A stretch of 64,000 nucleotides of DNA from Ignelater luminosus. Lineage: Eukaryota > Arthropoda > Insecta > Coleoptera > Elateridae. Shown in pieces: positions 11,470-23,588 of the stretch; within the stretch, counting starts at the first letter, position 1, and each line of letters opens with the position of its first letter. The DNA is taken from assembly GCA_011009095.1 (NCBI GenBank), contig VTPC01000009.1, forward strand, positions 10,413 to 74,412, written 5' to 3'. The notes beneath the pieces were generated by a model. The model did not search any database and was not told the DNA's origin. It saw nothing but the letters and a program-made list of their open reading frames with translations. The position numbers and the translations under genes were made by a program.

Positions 11470-13140
11470 AATACTATAGATGTTAGAGCCCTCAGCTCTG
11501 CTACCCTAGAGAAAAAAGACCATAGACTCATTCTCTGCCAACTGAGATGCGACGCTGCCAACAAAAACGTATTAAAGAAAAACAACCTGACGAAGAGAAA
11601 TTTAATACTGAATCTTTCAATAACTACAGTACTAAAACTCTGTTCCAGCAAAGACTAACGGAAAAAAATATTCAAAACACAATTACATCTAGGGACAGTG
11701 TAGAAAGAGCCTGGGAGAAAATTAAAACTAACATGCTTGACAGTGCAAAGGAAACCGTGGGAACTAGAACGATTAAAAACTAGACAAACCGGAACACAAA
11801 ACCTTGGTTTACGGAAGAAATAAAATTACTGGCAAATAAAAAAAGAAAAGCCTATCTAGAGTACAGAAACAACAAAACAGCTGAACGCTTTGAAGTATTC
11901 AAAGATATATTTAAGGAACAAAGTCAATAATAGAATATCAATTATAAAAAAGGGGTATTGGATGACATTAGAGTCCGACTTACGTATACGGAGGTCAAAA
12001 GAAAATTTGGGCAATGCTAAGGACAAGCCAATTAATGAGGAAGTAACAACAAACACTATCAAAAAGGAAGAGTGAACCCAATATTTCAGCAACTTATATT
12101 TGTCTACTGTTCAAGATACGGATGGAGCAGGAACAATTACACCAACCGAAAACAAAGACAATATTAGTAAAAAGGGCATCATTTCCTTGGATAATGTCAA
12201 CACTGCTGTGCACAAATTAAAAAGCAAGAAATCCCCGGGAACGGACAAAGTTGTCAACGAATGGTTAAATACGAAGGTGGCAGGGCCAAGGAGGAAATTA
12301 CGTAACTATTTAATAAAAAAGACAAGGGGCTACACTAAGTCCCACGCTTTTTAATATTATTATGGATCAATAAAAAAAGGGCGTAAAAAAATTTAAGATA
12401 GGATACAATATGGAGAGTAGCAGATTTCAGGTTGTCTACTATGCAGACAACTTGGTACTGTTAGCAGAGAATTAGGACGATCTTCAACGATTGTTGTTTA
12501 AGTTAAACAACACTTCGAAAAAAATCTACATGAAAATATCAACCCAAAAAACCCAATCCAAGGTGATCTCGAAACACCTCATCCGTTGCAAGCTTCTGAT
12601 AGAAGATCAAATAATCGAGCAGGTTGGAAAATTCAATTGTCTGGGGGTTGACATCTCAAGAGGCAAAAACACTACAGAAAAAGTTCGTGCACAACGTCAA
12701 AAGGCGGCAGAGATCTCCCGCTGCCTTAGAAACGTAATATGGCGAAATAACGACATAGACATCAAGAGCAAAGTGACAATTTATAAAACATGTGTGCGAC
12801 CGATACTCACCTACGTAGCGGAGACTTGAGCTGAAACAACGGTAATGAAGACTCTGAAAAGTATCGCTGGAGTAATTCTACGAGATAGCCGTAAGATGTC
12901 GTAAAATAGGCCATCTCACGACGAAGACACTGGAAGGACCACGTTAATACTTAGAATGGACAACACACGCCTAGCAAAATCTATAGCAGTTGAGAAACCA
13001 CGCACAAAACGACCAGTAGGACGATGCCAAAACGATGGCGAAACAGCTAAATATCGATATCAGCGAAAAACTATTGAGCCAAAGATGGAAATAACAGGGC
13101 TAGGTCCTAAATTAAGAGGAAGAAGAAGAAGAGAAAATCA
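11470..13140 (+). mobile_element. decayed LINE with internal deletion and (AAG)n tail
   Basis: LINE ORF2 pieces lie in order: linker with a KPWFTEEIKLLANKKRKAY block (about 11805-11860), RT entry segment KLKSKKSPGTDKVVNEW (about 12213-12265), a GATLSPTLFNIIMDQ block (about 12328-12372), catalytic box and C-terminal region. The jump from the entry segment to the LSP block leaves out RT motif A, so several hundred bases have been deleted near 12290-12330. The element ends in an AGAAGAAGAAGAG tail at about 13118-13132. Confidence 0.7.
11547..12354 (+). pseudogene. LINE ORF2 remnant: linker and RT entry
   Basis: Three overlapping frames must be joined to follow the protein. The first (11547-11783) reads SVERAWEKIKTNMLDSAKET before a stop. 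The next piece gives KPWFTEEIK and the lysine-rich linker. The last (12100-12354) contains KKGIISLDNVNTAVHKLKSK followed by KSPGTDKVVNEW, the segment just before the RT fingers that recruits template in this protein class. The frame then runs into the internal deletion. There is no sign of the apurinic endonuclease upstream, so the element is also 5' truncated. Confidence 0.6.
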
Positions 13141-13156
13141 TGCATTGTTATTTTGA
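12424..13156 (+). pseudogene. LINE reverse transcriptase C-terminal remnant, YADD changed to YADN
   Basis: VVYYADNLVLLAEN at about 12430-12474 is the RT catalytic box with its second aspartate replaced by asparagine, which would abolish metal binding. A stop lies directly after it. The main frame (12491-12829) continues with NTSKKIYMKISTQKTQSKV, then VGKFNCLGVDISRG, the conserved YLG-type segment, and CVRPILTYVAET, the thumb. A last frame at 12956-13156 (NTRLAKSIAVEKPRTKRPVG) is the usual C-terminal tail, ending in the arginine-rich reading of the AAG tail. Confidence 0.75.
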
Positions 13157-13271
13157 TTCATTCGTTGCGATTTCACAATCACAAATGTTTCCGACATCCT
13201 AACATAGCAATCAGAATTAGTTATAACAGCGGCGCAGTCGTTTTCCTTAAAAAACTCAATTATACCGAAAA

Positions 13272-14190
13272 CTAACTTTTCACACCAAATCCCAAGATTT
13301 TCGACTCGTATCGTTTATAGCCTATGCTTGTCAAAAGGCATTTCATAGTTTTATAAGACTCCTTTAGGTGAACTGAATATGCAGCGGGAACTGAAGGTAG
13401 TGCATTGCCATTGTGCAGCAAAACTGCTTTCAAACTAAATTTAGATGCATCAATGAACAATCGCCATTCTTCTGGCTTGTGTTTACGTCCAAGGGTTTCC
13501 ATCACACCGTCAACATTACTGCAGTAGGCAAGATTGTCGTCCACAGAATAAAACTTAGAAAACTTCTTTGACTAATTTTGGTACTTTGTTCCAATAAATT
13601 CAAACTTTTCAATTGGGAGCCAAGCAACTTGGTTTTGCTTCTGCTTAAGTTCAAGTGACGAACTAAATGGTTTAGTTGTGGCTGCGTGATTAAAAGTGGC
13701 CCAGTGGGATCTGGAGGAATAAATTCTGGATCACTGCTAGAAAGAATGTCAACATTTCATCCGATTCTTCAAATGTTTCTGGTGGCACAGGAACTGGAAG
13801 ATCAGTACAATACCCAACGGGTCTTATTGCCAATGCTAAGTTAGGATACACAACAGAAATTTTATTTTTTGCAGAGAAGCCTGCTATCTTTGTTATGCAG
13901 AGGTAACAATCAGTTGGATAATCCTTTTGTTTTGTCCATATCATAGGTACTGTGAAGAGCATACATACACCAGAACCTTTTATCCACTGTCGAAGGCGAT
14001 TTGCACAAGAAACACAACAAATATGTGGTGTCCATTGCTTATTTTGATCTCCAACTTGACATCCAAAGTACAGACGATAAGCTCTTCTTATTAGCGCAGT
14101 AAAACATGGTTTTTGGTGTTTAGCAGTAAACTCTCCACAAACGTAACAAAACTCTTCCCAAAGAAAAAAAGCTGTCCGGATAGTTCGCAC
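13272..14190 (-). pseudogene. broken member of a multi-copy arthropod protein family
   Basis: Read on the minus strand from ATG 14190, the first frame (166 codons) opens with a cysteine-rich region: CYVCGEF (about residues 15-21), PHICCVSCANRL (about residues 55-66) and CYLCITK (about residues 97-103), a likely zinc-binding module. After a frame change near 13700 it continues as PLLITQPQLNHLVRHLNLS. After another near 13560 it reads CSNVDGVMETLGRKHKPEEW, then RLFIDASKFSLKAVLLHNGN, ending near 13275. From memory, these blocks belong to an uncharacterised family present in many copies in arthropod genomes and probably transposon-derived. The biochemical role is unknown to me. The 3' part is missing, so this copy is dead. 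Confidence 0.55.
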
Positions 14191-14409
14191 ATTTCCGGGA
14201 CATGATTAATGTTTCTATAGTTATCACTTAAAACACAAGAAATTCTCTTTGTTAAACAGTGATAATGCAATTTTATAAAACTTCACTTCCTCCACAAAGC
14301 AGTACTAGCACTGAACAGGTTCATACATAAGAGATCTCACTTATGGAGAGTTGAAATAATATTTACAACTATTTATCAGAGTGACATACCTGTTGATGGC
14401 ATGTTAATA

Positions 14410-15694
14410 CGAGGGTTGCTATTTATATGTCTGGCCTTGGCAACACTGACTGTTTCCAGGCGTCAGCTGACATTTCCGGTGTAAACTTTACATTGTTGAA
14501 CATAACCTCAACCACAACATTTTGTCATTTGAGTGCGATTAGTGTTGTTTGCAGTTAATTGAAAAGTGCATTCCCTAGTAAAAAATGGAATTGACCCGTG
14601 AACACTTTCGTGCAATTATTTTTCATAACTTTCGACGTGGATTATGACGACAAGAGTGCATTAATACATTATATAGCGATGAAGCTCCATCCTACAGCAC
14701 TGTAAAAAACTGGTATAATGAATTCAAACGTGGCCGATGTTCACTCCAGGACGAAATCCGTGAAGGCCGTCCGAAATCTGTCGTTGTGCCTGAAAACATC
14801 GATGCTGTGCGTGAACTGATTAAACAAGATCGCCATGTGACATACCGTGAGATTGAGGCATCTTTGGGCATTAGTATGACTAGCATCAACAAGATATTAC
14901 ATGATCATTTGGCCCTAAAAAAAATTTGTTCCCGTTGGATCCCGCGTAACCTGACCAATGCTCAAAAGAAGGCTCGCGTCGACTGGTGCATTGAAATGTT
15001 GAAAACATTTGCAAAAGGTGCATCAAAGACTGTGTATAACATCTGCACAGGTGACGAATCATAGATCTACGCATAGGACCCCGAAACAAAACAGCAATCA
15101 ACTCTGTGGGTCTTTCAAGACGAGCCAAATCCAACAAAAGTTGTTCGCGGAAGAAGCACATCGAAGCAAATGGTTGCCTGTTTCTTTGGCATTACCGGTC
15201 ATGTGGCAACAGTGGCGTTAGAGCAACGTAAGACGGTCAACTCTGAATGGTATACAACCATTTGTTTGCCAGAAGTCATTGGAGAAATTCGGAAAACTTC
15301 AAAGAAGAGGCGAATCATTCTTCATCATGACAATACAAGCCCTCACACCGCTGCTCAAACAATTGAATATTTAACCAGCCAGAAGGTCGAGTTGATGGAC
15401 CATCCACCATACAGCCTTGATTTGGCACCCAATGACTTCTTTTTATTCCCGTACATCAAAAACAAACTGCGTGGTCAAAGATTTTCAACATCAGAAGAAG
15501 CCGTTTTTTGTTTCAAAACGCATATTTTAGAGCTGCCTCAAACAGAGTGGAAAAAGTGCTTCGAAAATTGGTTCAAGCGCATGGAAAAGTGTATCAATCT
15601 TAATGGAGAATATTCTGAAAAACAATAAAACTAGTTTCGATCATAAATACTTGTTTTTTCATTGTTAGGCCAGAAATATAAATAGCAACCCTCG
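14410..15694 (+). mobile_element. mariner transposon, complete ends
   Basis: The left end CGAGGGTTGCTATTTATATG (from 14410) pairs with the right end CATTTATA-type sequence closing ...AATAGCAACCCTCG at 15694. Inverted similarity extends about 28 bases with few mismatches. TA duplications lie at 14408-14409 and 15695-15696. The length of 1285 bp is normal for mariner. Confidence 0.93.
14585..15628 (+). pseudogene. mariner DD34D transposase with three in-frame stops
   Basis: A single reading frame of 347 codons runs from ATG 14585 to TAA 15628 with no frameshift. It is interrupted by TGA at 14645-14647, TAG at 15062-15064 and TAG at 15074-15076. The N-terminal helix-turn-helix (MELTREHFRAIIFHNFRRG) and the second one (VTYREIEASLGISMTSINKI) are clear. 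The linker motif reads CSRWIPRNLT. The catalytic triad is retained: TGDES, HHDN, and the final aspartate in LAPNDFF, with 34 residues between the last two. One stop replaces the tryptophan expected after TGDES. The enzyme would cut and paste the flanking inverted repeats. This copy is inactive by point mutation only. Confidence 0.92.
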
Positions 15695-15696
15695 TA

Positions 15697-18600
15697 GCTT
15701 TCTAATATATGCGGAATGCCATTACCTCATTTCCAAAACTTCTTATCGCTAATACGTAATTACCTAATGTAATTATAATTACACTGTCCACTGGAACTTC
15801 AAATGCACATATTTCAAAAAATACACGTGATAGAAAAAATCTGAAAGCCGATTTGAATTCAGAATGAAAAGTTACATAAGCATTACCTACTTTTGTTTAA
15901 GAACCAAAAAACTCCGTTAATCAGTGTAATTAAGAATGAACCATTCTATGCATTATAACTTTCTCTTATTTGATAAGCAGGAGAATGATAAAAGAAGAAA
16001 AGGGTAATGTTAAAATTAATGATGGTATTTAAACGGGAGTTTGGAACTTTCGTAGACTTACTTTAGATATCACATTTTTTTATAAAAATTACATTTGTCA
16101 AGTTAAAGTTATCTTCCTTACTATACTCCAAAATATTGTATGTAAATTTTTCCTATACCAACTTTATGTTTTAGGTTATTTTATGGAAACTCCATAAAAT
16201 TCTCTTTTATCGCATCTTCATAAGTCAGTTACATAAGCTGCGTTTCCATCAAAGTACAGCTTTAAATAATAAAGAAAAGAAAAAAAACTGTTTTATGTTT
16301 TTATAAAAGATTATAATAAAGTCACTGAACTAACAATCCAACAACGCTCGGCCTGAAGAAAACGGTTTGGTTTAATAACGTGTGTCACATATGCTTTAAA
16401 TTTCAACTTAGTCTGAGCTTTTGTAGCCGTGAGACACGAACGATTGTCACAGGCACTGTGCTTTATCGGCGATACTACCCTAGGAGAGAGAGCTGCCAAC
16501 CAGGAAAACGTTTCCTGTTTATCGACTGCACTAAAACTAAGACGAGAGCATCCTAGCGTGAAGATAATTACATACCCGCAATTTAGATCTTAATTCTTTG
16601 CGTGCTTTAAAGTTAACCAAATAAATTAAAGGCGGTTGTAAAGCAATTCCCATTAGAACTACAAGCGCTAAAAGAAAACCACAAAGAAAGTTTTTGTTTA
16701 AGTAAAATTAAATTTTATCAGTTTACAAATAGTTAGACATGGAAATATAATCCTGTCTGATTTTAGAAGTCGTTAGCTACAGTTTGTGACAAAACAGTAA
16801 AGGGTATATCAAGCAAAAAAACAAAAACACAGCAGACAATTGACTATAAGATTATAAAAGGAAACTCGTAAAACAAAAGCTTTAAAAAATTTCATCAAAC
16901 ACTGAAAATTGAGGATCGTTAGCCAAACATCCGACTAGACTTGAGAAGGAGTTATCGAATAACTGACAAATTTTATTATCTTCTCCGGGAATGATAAAAG
17001 TTGACTTTTCTAAATGAGAAATGTTTTAAGAAATAAATTTATAGATTAACGAGAGAGATTGTAGGAGTTGAGCTTAACAATAAAATTTAAATTGAAACTG
17101 CAATTAGAAACACCTAAGCTTAAGCTCCTAACTTTTAGGTTACATCAAGTGATACTTCAAACTTAAACTCTCCTCCATAAAACTTTATATCAGAAAATGA
17201 CAATCAGTTAAAGCTCTGCCAAAGTAGTACTTTAGTTGCCAGCTAATTCAAGTGAAAAACGTTCTGTATCGCCTTGTGGCTACTTTTTGGCACATGATTT
17301 ATTCTTCGTATCGATTCACTTTTGATAAATTTTTATCTTTATGTTTTTGACATAAAAATTATAAATGTGACTGACTTTCCAATCTATGTGAGAAAATCAT
17401 TTTTGCTGATGGTTAAGTGTTTATGGTTACAGGTGTGTCGTTTTTATAGATATTGAAAGCTGTCAACACGGTCAGCTTCGAAAGGAAATTTAAAGTAAGT
17501 TAACAGAAAAAAAAACAAAAGGTTAATGTCCTTGCTGAAACAAATTTCTTGACTGCAGATCTATGATATTTTAATGAGAAATTTGACATTTAAAATTATT
17601 TGATTTAATGACTAATCTACAAAGAATTATATCTTGCCTGAAAATAGCAAATACTAAGGCGTAATCTATTCTTATTTAGTTTTTTCTAATTTTCTTAACT
17701 TATGTTTATTATTTTAGTAAGATTTGCTCATTCAAAATGTTATAGAAAACAAATCTAGGGCTTTCATTTTAATAAATTTGTATTTTTATTAAGCAAATAA
17801 GTTTTGGAGCTTGAAATATTACAAAAGAGCTTAGTAATGACAGAAGCAGACTGGTCGTAATCAAAAGAAGTGGGATGAGTGTCGGTTTCTAAACAGAATT
17901 GGTCCAGTTTCAGATTTTACGGCGTACATTTCTTGATATGTCTATTGGAAGTCCAAAGATAGTTCTTAGGACAAAAAACCAAATGTTGGATCCATACTCT
18001 AAATTCTAAAAAATTTACTAAGATTTTCTTTCTTGTCACTACGGTCAATAACAATTCTAAAGCTTGCTTGGCACTGAAAAATCATTTTAGACTATCTATT
18101 TGATTGTTGCTCACTCTATAGAACCCTTTTGCAAGAAGACCAAAATCTAATAAGTTGTCAGAAAAAAGCGACAGTTTTGCAAAGAAGCGGCTTTTCATAA
18201 TTCTTAGCCACAGCTGTAGTCATTTTGCCATAACCCCAAATTTTCTAGGTGGTACTTCAGAATCTTGCTGATTAGCTGCAGTTCTACTCTAGACAGCAAT
18301 AGCGTTATCTGGAAATCCTCTTCTATTGCTACTCTTTCAGCCACGCCTTGCAAAGAGCAAACCAAGCATTGTAAATAAGACACGTTTGGCTCGCAAAATT
18401 ATTTTTGTTTAATACGACTCGAACACTATAGACTACATCATCAAAAGTCAAGTAAGCAGCAGTGGGATCAATAATAATTCACCGTTGTTATAGCAAAACG
18501 TATGCTACCCAAATTCTGTTTACCCATTATGATTGCAAGTTGAGGTTTGATATTGGGATTCTTCCGCTCAACTGTCTGTGCTTGCCTATAAATGAAAAAC

Positions 18601-18960
18601 GGTAGCTAATCTGCTTTACATTTAATGCAACATAATATGCAAGGTCTGTTGCATATTCGGAGGTAAATTACACCCCATTGTTACTAAACACTTTTTGGGA
18701 CAGATCATATAGCTATGAGAAAAACTCTCATCAGTACCCAAACACACCAAAACGGAGTAGTTTCTTTCAAAGAGATTTTACCAACCACAAAACGCATTCT
18801 CAGAAAATTGATAAAACAAGTCAGTTTAAAAAAGTTGCTTTAAAGTTAACATCATTTGGTCAGGCTGCCATACATTATTTGTATTAAAGTGTGAGTGCAG
18901 TAATTTCCAAGAAGATAGTGCACTTTTTTGTAAATTATCCGCCGCATTAATCTGACCCTT
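15697..18960. other. AT-rich intergenic DNA, no recognisable gene
   Basis: Short frames at 16311-16499 (minus) and 18678-18887 carry no motif that I recognise. No repeat or inverted structure stood out. Confidence 0.5.
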
Positions 18961-19041
18961 AAAAGCAAGAGGTATTTCCGCTTCGACCACCACACGAGCA
19001 ACATGTACTCAGGTCGATCTCTCTAATATCACCTCATCACG

Positions 19042-20208
19042 ATGGGTTCTAACGATTCCGTCGATCGCAGTATATTAGAAGGGATCATAAGCCACCGCGG
19101 TATAGAGATGGTCGAGCGCTTTCTCGAACTGAAAGCCGACACCGCCATCACTGAAGACCGGCACCAAGTACCTAGTAAAGACAAGCGAGAAGATTATTAG
19201 CTGCCTCAGCTCCCAGGAAACAAGACCGCTGACACGAAGAAAGTTACAAAAAGGCAGAGGCAGCTAAAGTGAAAGAAGACGCAACGAGAACGTGTTGCCG
19301 CACTCCGCGACTACGTCGCTGTCCCAATAGGTATGACTGGAATGCCCGCCGTCCGTAGCAATCCAGATCATCCGCCATAAAAAGCGATCTAGCACCCCTT
19401 AGTTCCCGAAAACGAATTGAGCACGCCCGCCTCCTCTCAGGGAAGCCACGACGTGACCACCAGCATCAACTCCTATTTCGAGGTACTTCCGTCTCCGGAG
19501 AGAACACTGCCTCCCACTTCAATTGCGACGACGGCTTTGTAAAAGTCGTCGGTCGATCGAAGAAAAGCCGCCGAGAATCCTTCGAGGTCAAACCGCAGCC
19601 AGCCTTCACGGTTAATTTCTTCTCCGCTCCCAATAGTTTTTCACGCAAAAAACAAATAGTTCGGCATCTTGCGAGAACTCATACGGCGCGATCTTGTCGT
19701 CACAAAAGCGAAAAACCTACCTGACGGCATAATGATCAAGCCGGCGACGGAGTGAGACTACCGCAAAATCAGGGAGCTCCTCGACACCATGGGAACGTCA
19801 TATCATGTTTACTAAATGACATCGGAGAAACCGCTTAAGGTCAAACGATGTCTCTAGCAGAGATCTCCTAATAATTTCTGTCCACCGAATGTACCGCGAT
19901 CTTCCGATACCTTTAGTCCTCGTCTTCCTGAACAAGACCACCGAGGCTAAAGAAATTTTCCTGCCACGGCAGCAGGCTCAAGGGCAAGCCATCGACCCCG
20001 CCCCCGTCAAGGAGAGCGCGCCAGTCGCACCGGCAAGCACCACCAGTTCCCCAAACTGGTTAAACTTTTTGAGCGGTCTAGACTTTTCAAAATTCATGCG
20101 GGCGCTGAAGACACTCGGTCAGAAAGTTTCCGAAGCCTCCGGTCTCGCAGAAATGCTGACCGCCATTGGAACCTTCGTCCAGGACATCATGGCATTCTTT
20201 GAAGTCTA
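19042..20208 (+). pseudogene. LINE ORF1 (gag-like) remnant
   Basis: From ATG 19042 the reading gives NDSVDRSILEGIISHRGIEM, a stop at 19198-19200, and then a diverged middle with DDGFVKVVGRSKKSRRESFE in another frame (about 19530-19590). The most diagnostic part is near 19725-19815: KAKNLPDGIMIKPAT, then YRKIRELLDTMGTSYHVY, then SEKPLKV. This matches the RNA-binding region of Jockey-group ORF1 proteins, which package their own RNA. The zinc knuckles normally downstream are missing, apparently deleted near 19965. The final open frame (19889-20208) ends with SEASGLAEMLTAIGTFVQDI. A similar tail recurs at 41836-42024. Multiple stops and frame changes make it non-functional. Confidence 0.65.
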
Positions 20209-20762
20209 AAAGACAAGAAATCCATCTGCCATGGCAGCCCTTTTACTCGGGCTGCCATGGGGCTTCTATGAATGCGGCATTTTTGGTACAGGAACCAATT
20301 GTTCCGTCCGTCGTTATTATACAGGCCCTTCCATGTAGACACGTCTCGTTTACCGGCGACAAGACGTTAGGCACGGTATTCTGACGAAGCGTAAACTCAG
20401 GCCGCTCAGGTCAAAACGGAAAGAATATGTCTGGAAAAACGATTCATAATTAATTAAAAAGAATGGGTGCAAAGACGAGATAACAGAAGTGGTGTTATTT
20501 GAGCAGTACGGTAGAAAAACTCTCTACGGCTCGGTGTGTCTTCCCCCTTAGGAGAAAAGGGTTGGTGGGACCATTATTGGCCTGCAGGTGCTGGAGGCCG
20601 TGACATGAATCAAACAAATATAATCGTGCAAGCTTAATTTCTTCGGAGGAAGGATGTTACTATTACGAGGATAGTAGAGAGCGTAATGTTATTAGATGGG
20701 ACGCTCTCTGCGACGTTTTGCGAAATCCAAAGATAAGGATCTTGCTTAATTTAAATTTAAAT
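19042..20762 (+). mobile_element. LINE derivative: gag-like ORF joined directly to a LINE 3' UTR
   Basis: A GC-richer block sharply distinct from its flanks. The gag-like ORF1 remnant ends at 20208, and about 40 bases later begins sequence homologous to the 3' UTRs of the two R1/LOA-like LINEs at 24253-24857 and 45757-46367. Shared features include the CCGTCCGTC...GTAGA(T/C)AC(G)TCTC segment, the GTAGA...TCTAC and GTAGAGA...TCTCT(A/G)C stem-loops (20511-20527 and 20674-20711), and an end near AAATTTAAATG at 20762. No reverse transcriptase lies between gag and UTR. Confidence 0.7.
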
Positions 20763-21585
20763 GCCACAGCACAGATGATCAACACTACAGATAAAGGAGG
20801 TGGAAGACAATGTCCAGGTACTCCAGAAGCCGTACAGGTTCATCGTTTAACGTTTATTGAAAGGCAGTTGCAGCCGTTGCAGTTTGCCGAACTAATTAGC
20901 TGTTAGTCCGGTTCCAGTAGAGAGTGAGTTTTCTGTGGATTGCAAGTAAACAAGTAAGCCGTAAGGTATTAAAGTGCTCTATCATAATCGTTCGCTTGTT
21001 TGTGGTTTGACTGCCGACGCTAGTCCGTTGCCGCTGAATAGCTCCGCTTGGTATTGTTAGCATACACCCCTATGGGGCACCTGATCCTAACCCTCACCCT
21101 GCTTAGCGCATACTATTTACGTTGCTTGGATATAGTTTGCTTAGTTAGTATGGGTAACTTTTTTATTATTATAGTTAGAGTATCTCCACCGTAGCTACCC
21201 GTGAGCCCTCGTCTGATCACCTCAAAGACAAGGCGGAGGAGTAAACTCCCTCAACAGATCTAGCACCCGAGACCACAGCATAATAAGAGCATGACACAGG
21301 ATCGTCTTTCTTTCAACCTGCAAAACATCTTGAGAATCTTTATCTACCATTTGACAATACGATTCCGCGAGCAAGACCAAAGAATAACAAGAAAATTGTT
21401 GATATTCCTAGAATCCCTAAATAAGTCAAAGTTCTAATTTCATTTCTGTCTGATGAATCATCGTGTGGTGGCTTCAAAGGGGTATTCACTGTGCCATTTG
21501 TACGTTTGGGGACTTATCCAATATTCAGTTGTAATACAAGACAAGACGTCTATTTGGCGAACGAAAGCAACAACTTTACTGCTAG
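20763..21585. other. spacer of unknown origin between two LINE units
   Basis: Moderate GC, no recognised protein. A reading at about 21290-21440 (MTQDRLSFNLQNI...) is open for some 47 codons and could be a 5' remnant of a retroelement, but nothing confirms this. Continuous homology with LINE ORF2 starts only near 21588. Confidence 0.4.
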
Positions 21586-21587
21586 TA

Positions 21588-23588
21588 ACAAAATTCAATA
21601 GAGGTTTTTGTAATAAAAAAGCTAACTGGGAAATATTTGAAAATAAATTTAAAGTGTTAACTCAGAAATTAGAATCCAGTTTAGATAATAACTTAGTTAA
21701 CATAGATTTAGAAGCTGAAAAATTAAACGACGCAATAGTGTTAGCGTGTAGGGAATCTATGCCAGAAAGAAAACGTTTTAATAAAAGCGTACCGTGGTGG
21801 ACTAGGGAACTTACGTTAAAGAGGGCAGAAAGTAGAAAGGCTAGACGAAAAATGCAAAAAGCTAGAGGGACATTAAGAGAAAGTAGGAGGGAAGAATATA
21901 GAATACTTAAAAGAGAATATAGGGATTTAATAGAAAAAACTAGAACGGAAAAATGGAAAGAATTTTGTAGTTCAAATTCAGACAGAGATCCATGGGGAAC
22001 AGCTTATAAAGTAATAAGGGCAAAAAAGGATAGGAACGCGATTATGTCCAGCGTTAGGAAAGAAGATGGGAACTATACACGTGATGCAAGGGAAACAGCT
22101 TAATATTTATTATTCAAATTCTTTCTAGCCGACAATATAGATAGCGATAGTAATTTACAAAAATTTATTAGGCAAGGAGCTAGGGACGCGAAGGGTAATG
22201 AAATTTTAGAACGCAAATTTTCTTATACCGAAATAAAACGGGCTATTAATAGAATGAATCCGAAAAAAGCTCCAGGGTGGGATGGTATAACAGCAGACGC
22301 GGTACAGAAAGCTTTCCAAATTAACAGTAAAATTTTTGTTAAATTATTCAATTTATGTTTAAATCAAGGAACATTTCCGAAAATGTGGAAGCATCAAAAC
22401 GTTAAGTTTATACCGAAACCAGGCAAAGATGACATTTCGAATCCTAGCAGTTTTAGACCGATTAGTTTGCTTCCACTTATAGGTAAAGCATTAGATAGGA
22501 TAATTGCAGATAGAATAGTTTATTTAGTTAATAGTCAAGGGGGGTTCAATGATAGACAGTATGGATTTAGATCAGGACGTACTACCACTGATGCGATAAA
22601 TAAAGTATTAGAAATTATTAAAAACGCAAAATTAGAAGGAGATTATTGCGCAATAATAGCGTTAGATATTACAGGAGCGTTTGATAACGCTTGGTGGCCT
22701 AGGATTATTATAGAGTTAGAGCGAAGGGATTGCCCAAAGAATTTATTACAATTAATTAGAAGCTTTTTTACGGATAGAATAGCTCAGGTAGAACTATCAT
22801 CCAATACAGTGTCCAGAAGATTAGAAAGGGGCTGCCCACAGGGCTCGTGCTCCGGACCGATCTACTGGAATCTATTGTATGAAAGTATATTTAGGGTAGA
22901 TTTACCAGCAGGTTGCGAAATCGTATCGTTTGCAGACGATACACTAGTGATAGTAAGGGCATCCCAGTTTAAGACACTTAAAAAGAGAGGATCAGATGCG
23001 TTAGGCAAATTATTAGAATGGGCAAAAGGTGAAAAACTAAAATTTAACGCGAGTAAAACCGAGGCTTTATTTTTTTGTAAAAGTTTAGGTCAGGAAAAAC
23101 CAACTTTTCGAATGGGCGAAGATAGAATTCACTGCAAGGATAGTATTAGATATTTAGGTGCTTTAATAGATGATAGGTTATCTTGGAATAGTCACATCGA
23201 ATATATTACTCAAATAGGAAAATTACTAGCAAATAGATTTGGAGCTGGAGCTAGATTAACATGGGGCTTTAGGTGTAATTATGCAGCTAGGATATACGAA
23301 GGGGCTATACAGCCAGGAATTTCATATGCTGCCGAAATATGGACAGAGAATTTAAAAGTCAAACAAAAACAAAAATTATTGAGCGTACAACGAATTTTGG
23401 CAGTTAGAGCGGCGGCAGCATACAATACAGCATCTACGGAAGCAGTGTTAGTTCTTAGTCAGGTTACGCCAATAGATTTATTTTTAAAAGCAGAAGTAGA
23501 TAAAAACAAAATTCTTAAGAATAGATCAGAGGGAATTATAGAAACATTAGGTTTGCAAGGAAGGGAAATAGAAAGCAAATATAGGTGA
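21588..23588 (+). pseudogene. LINE ORF2: linker and reverse transcriptase
   Basis: The frame enters at TKFNRGFCNKKANWEIFENK (21588) and runs through the lysine/arginine-rich linker (WWTRELTLKRAESRKARRKM) to a TAA at 22101-22103, probably a former glutamate codon. The same frame continues as FRPISLLPLIGKALDRI, YGFRSGRTTTDAINKV, motif A ALDITGAFDNAWWP, GCPQGSCSGPIYWNLLYESI and the catalytic SFADDTLVIV (FADD codons about 22930-22941), all intact. Next come IRYLGALIDDRLSWNSHI and the thumb. A 5-base deletion near 23574, seen by comparison with the other copy, shifts the frame and ends it at 23588. The enzyme would reverse-transcribe LINE RNA at a nicked target. The presence of RNase H downstream points to the I/R1/LOA group. 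Confidence 0.9.
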
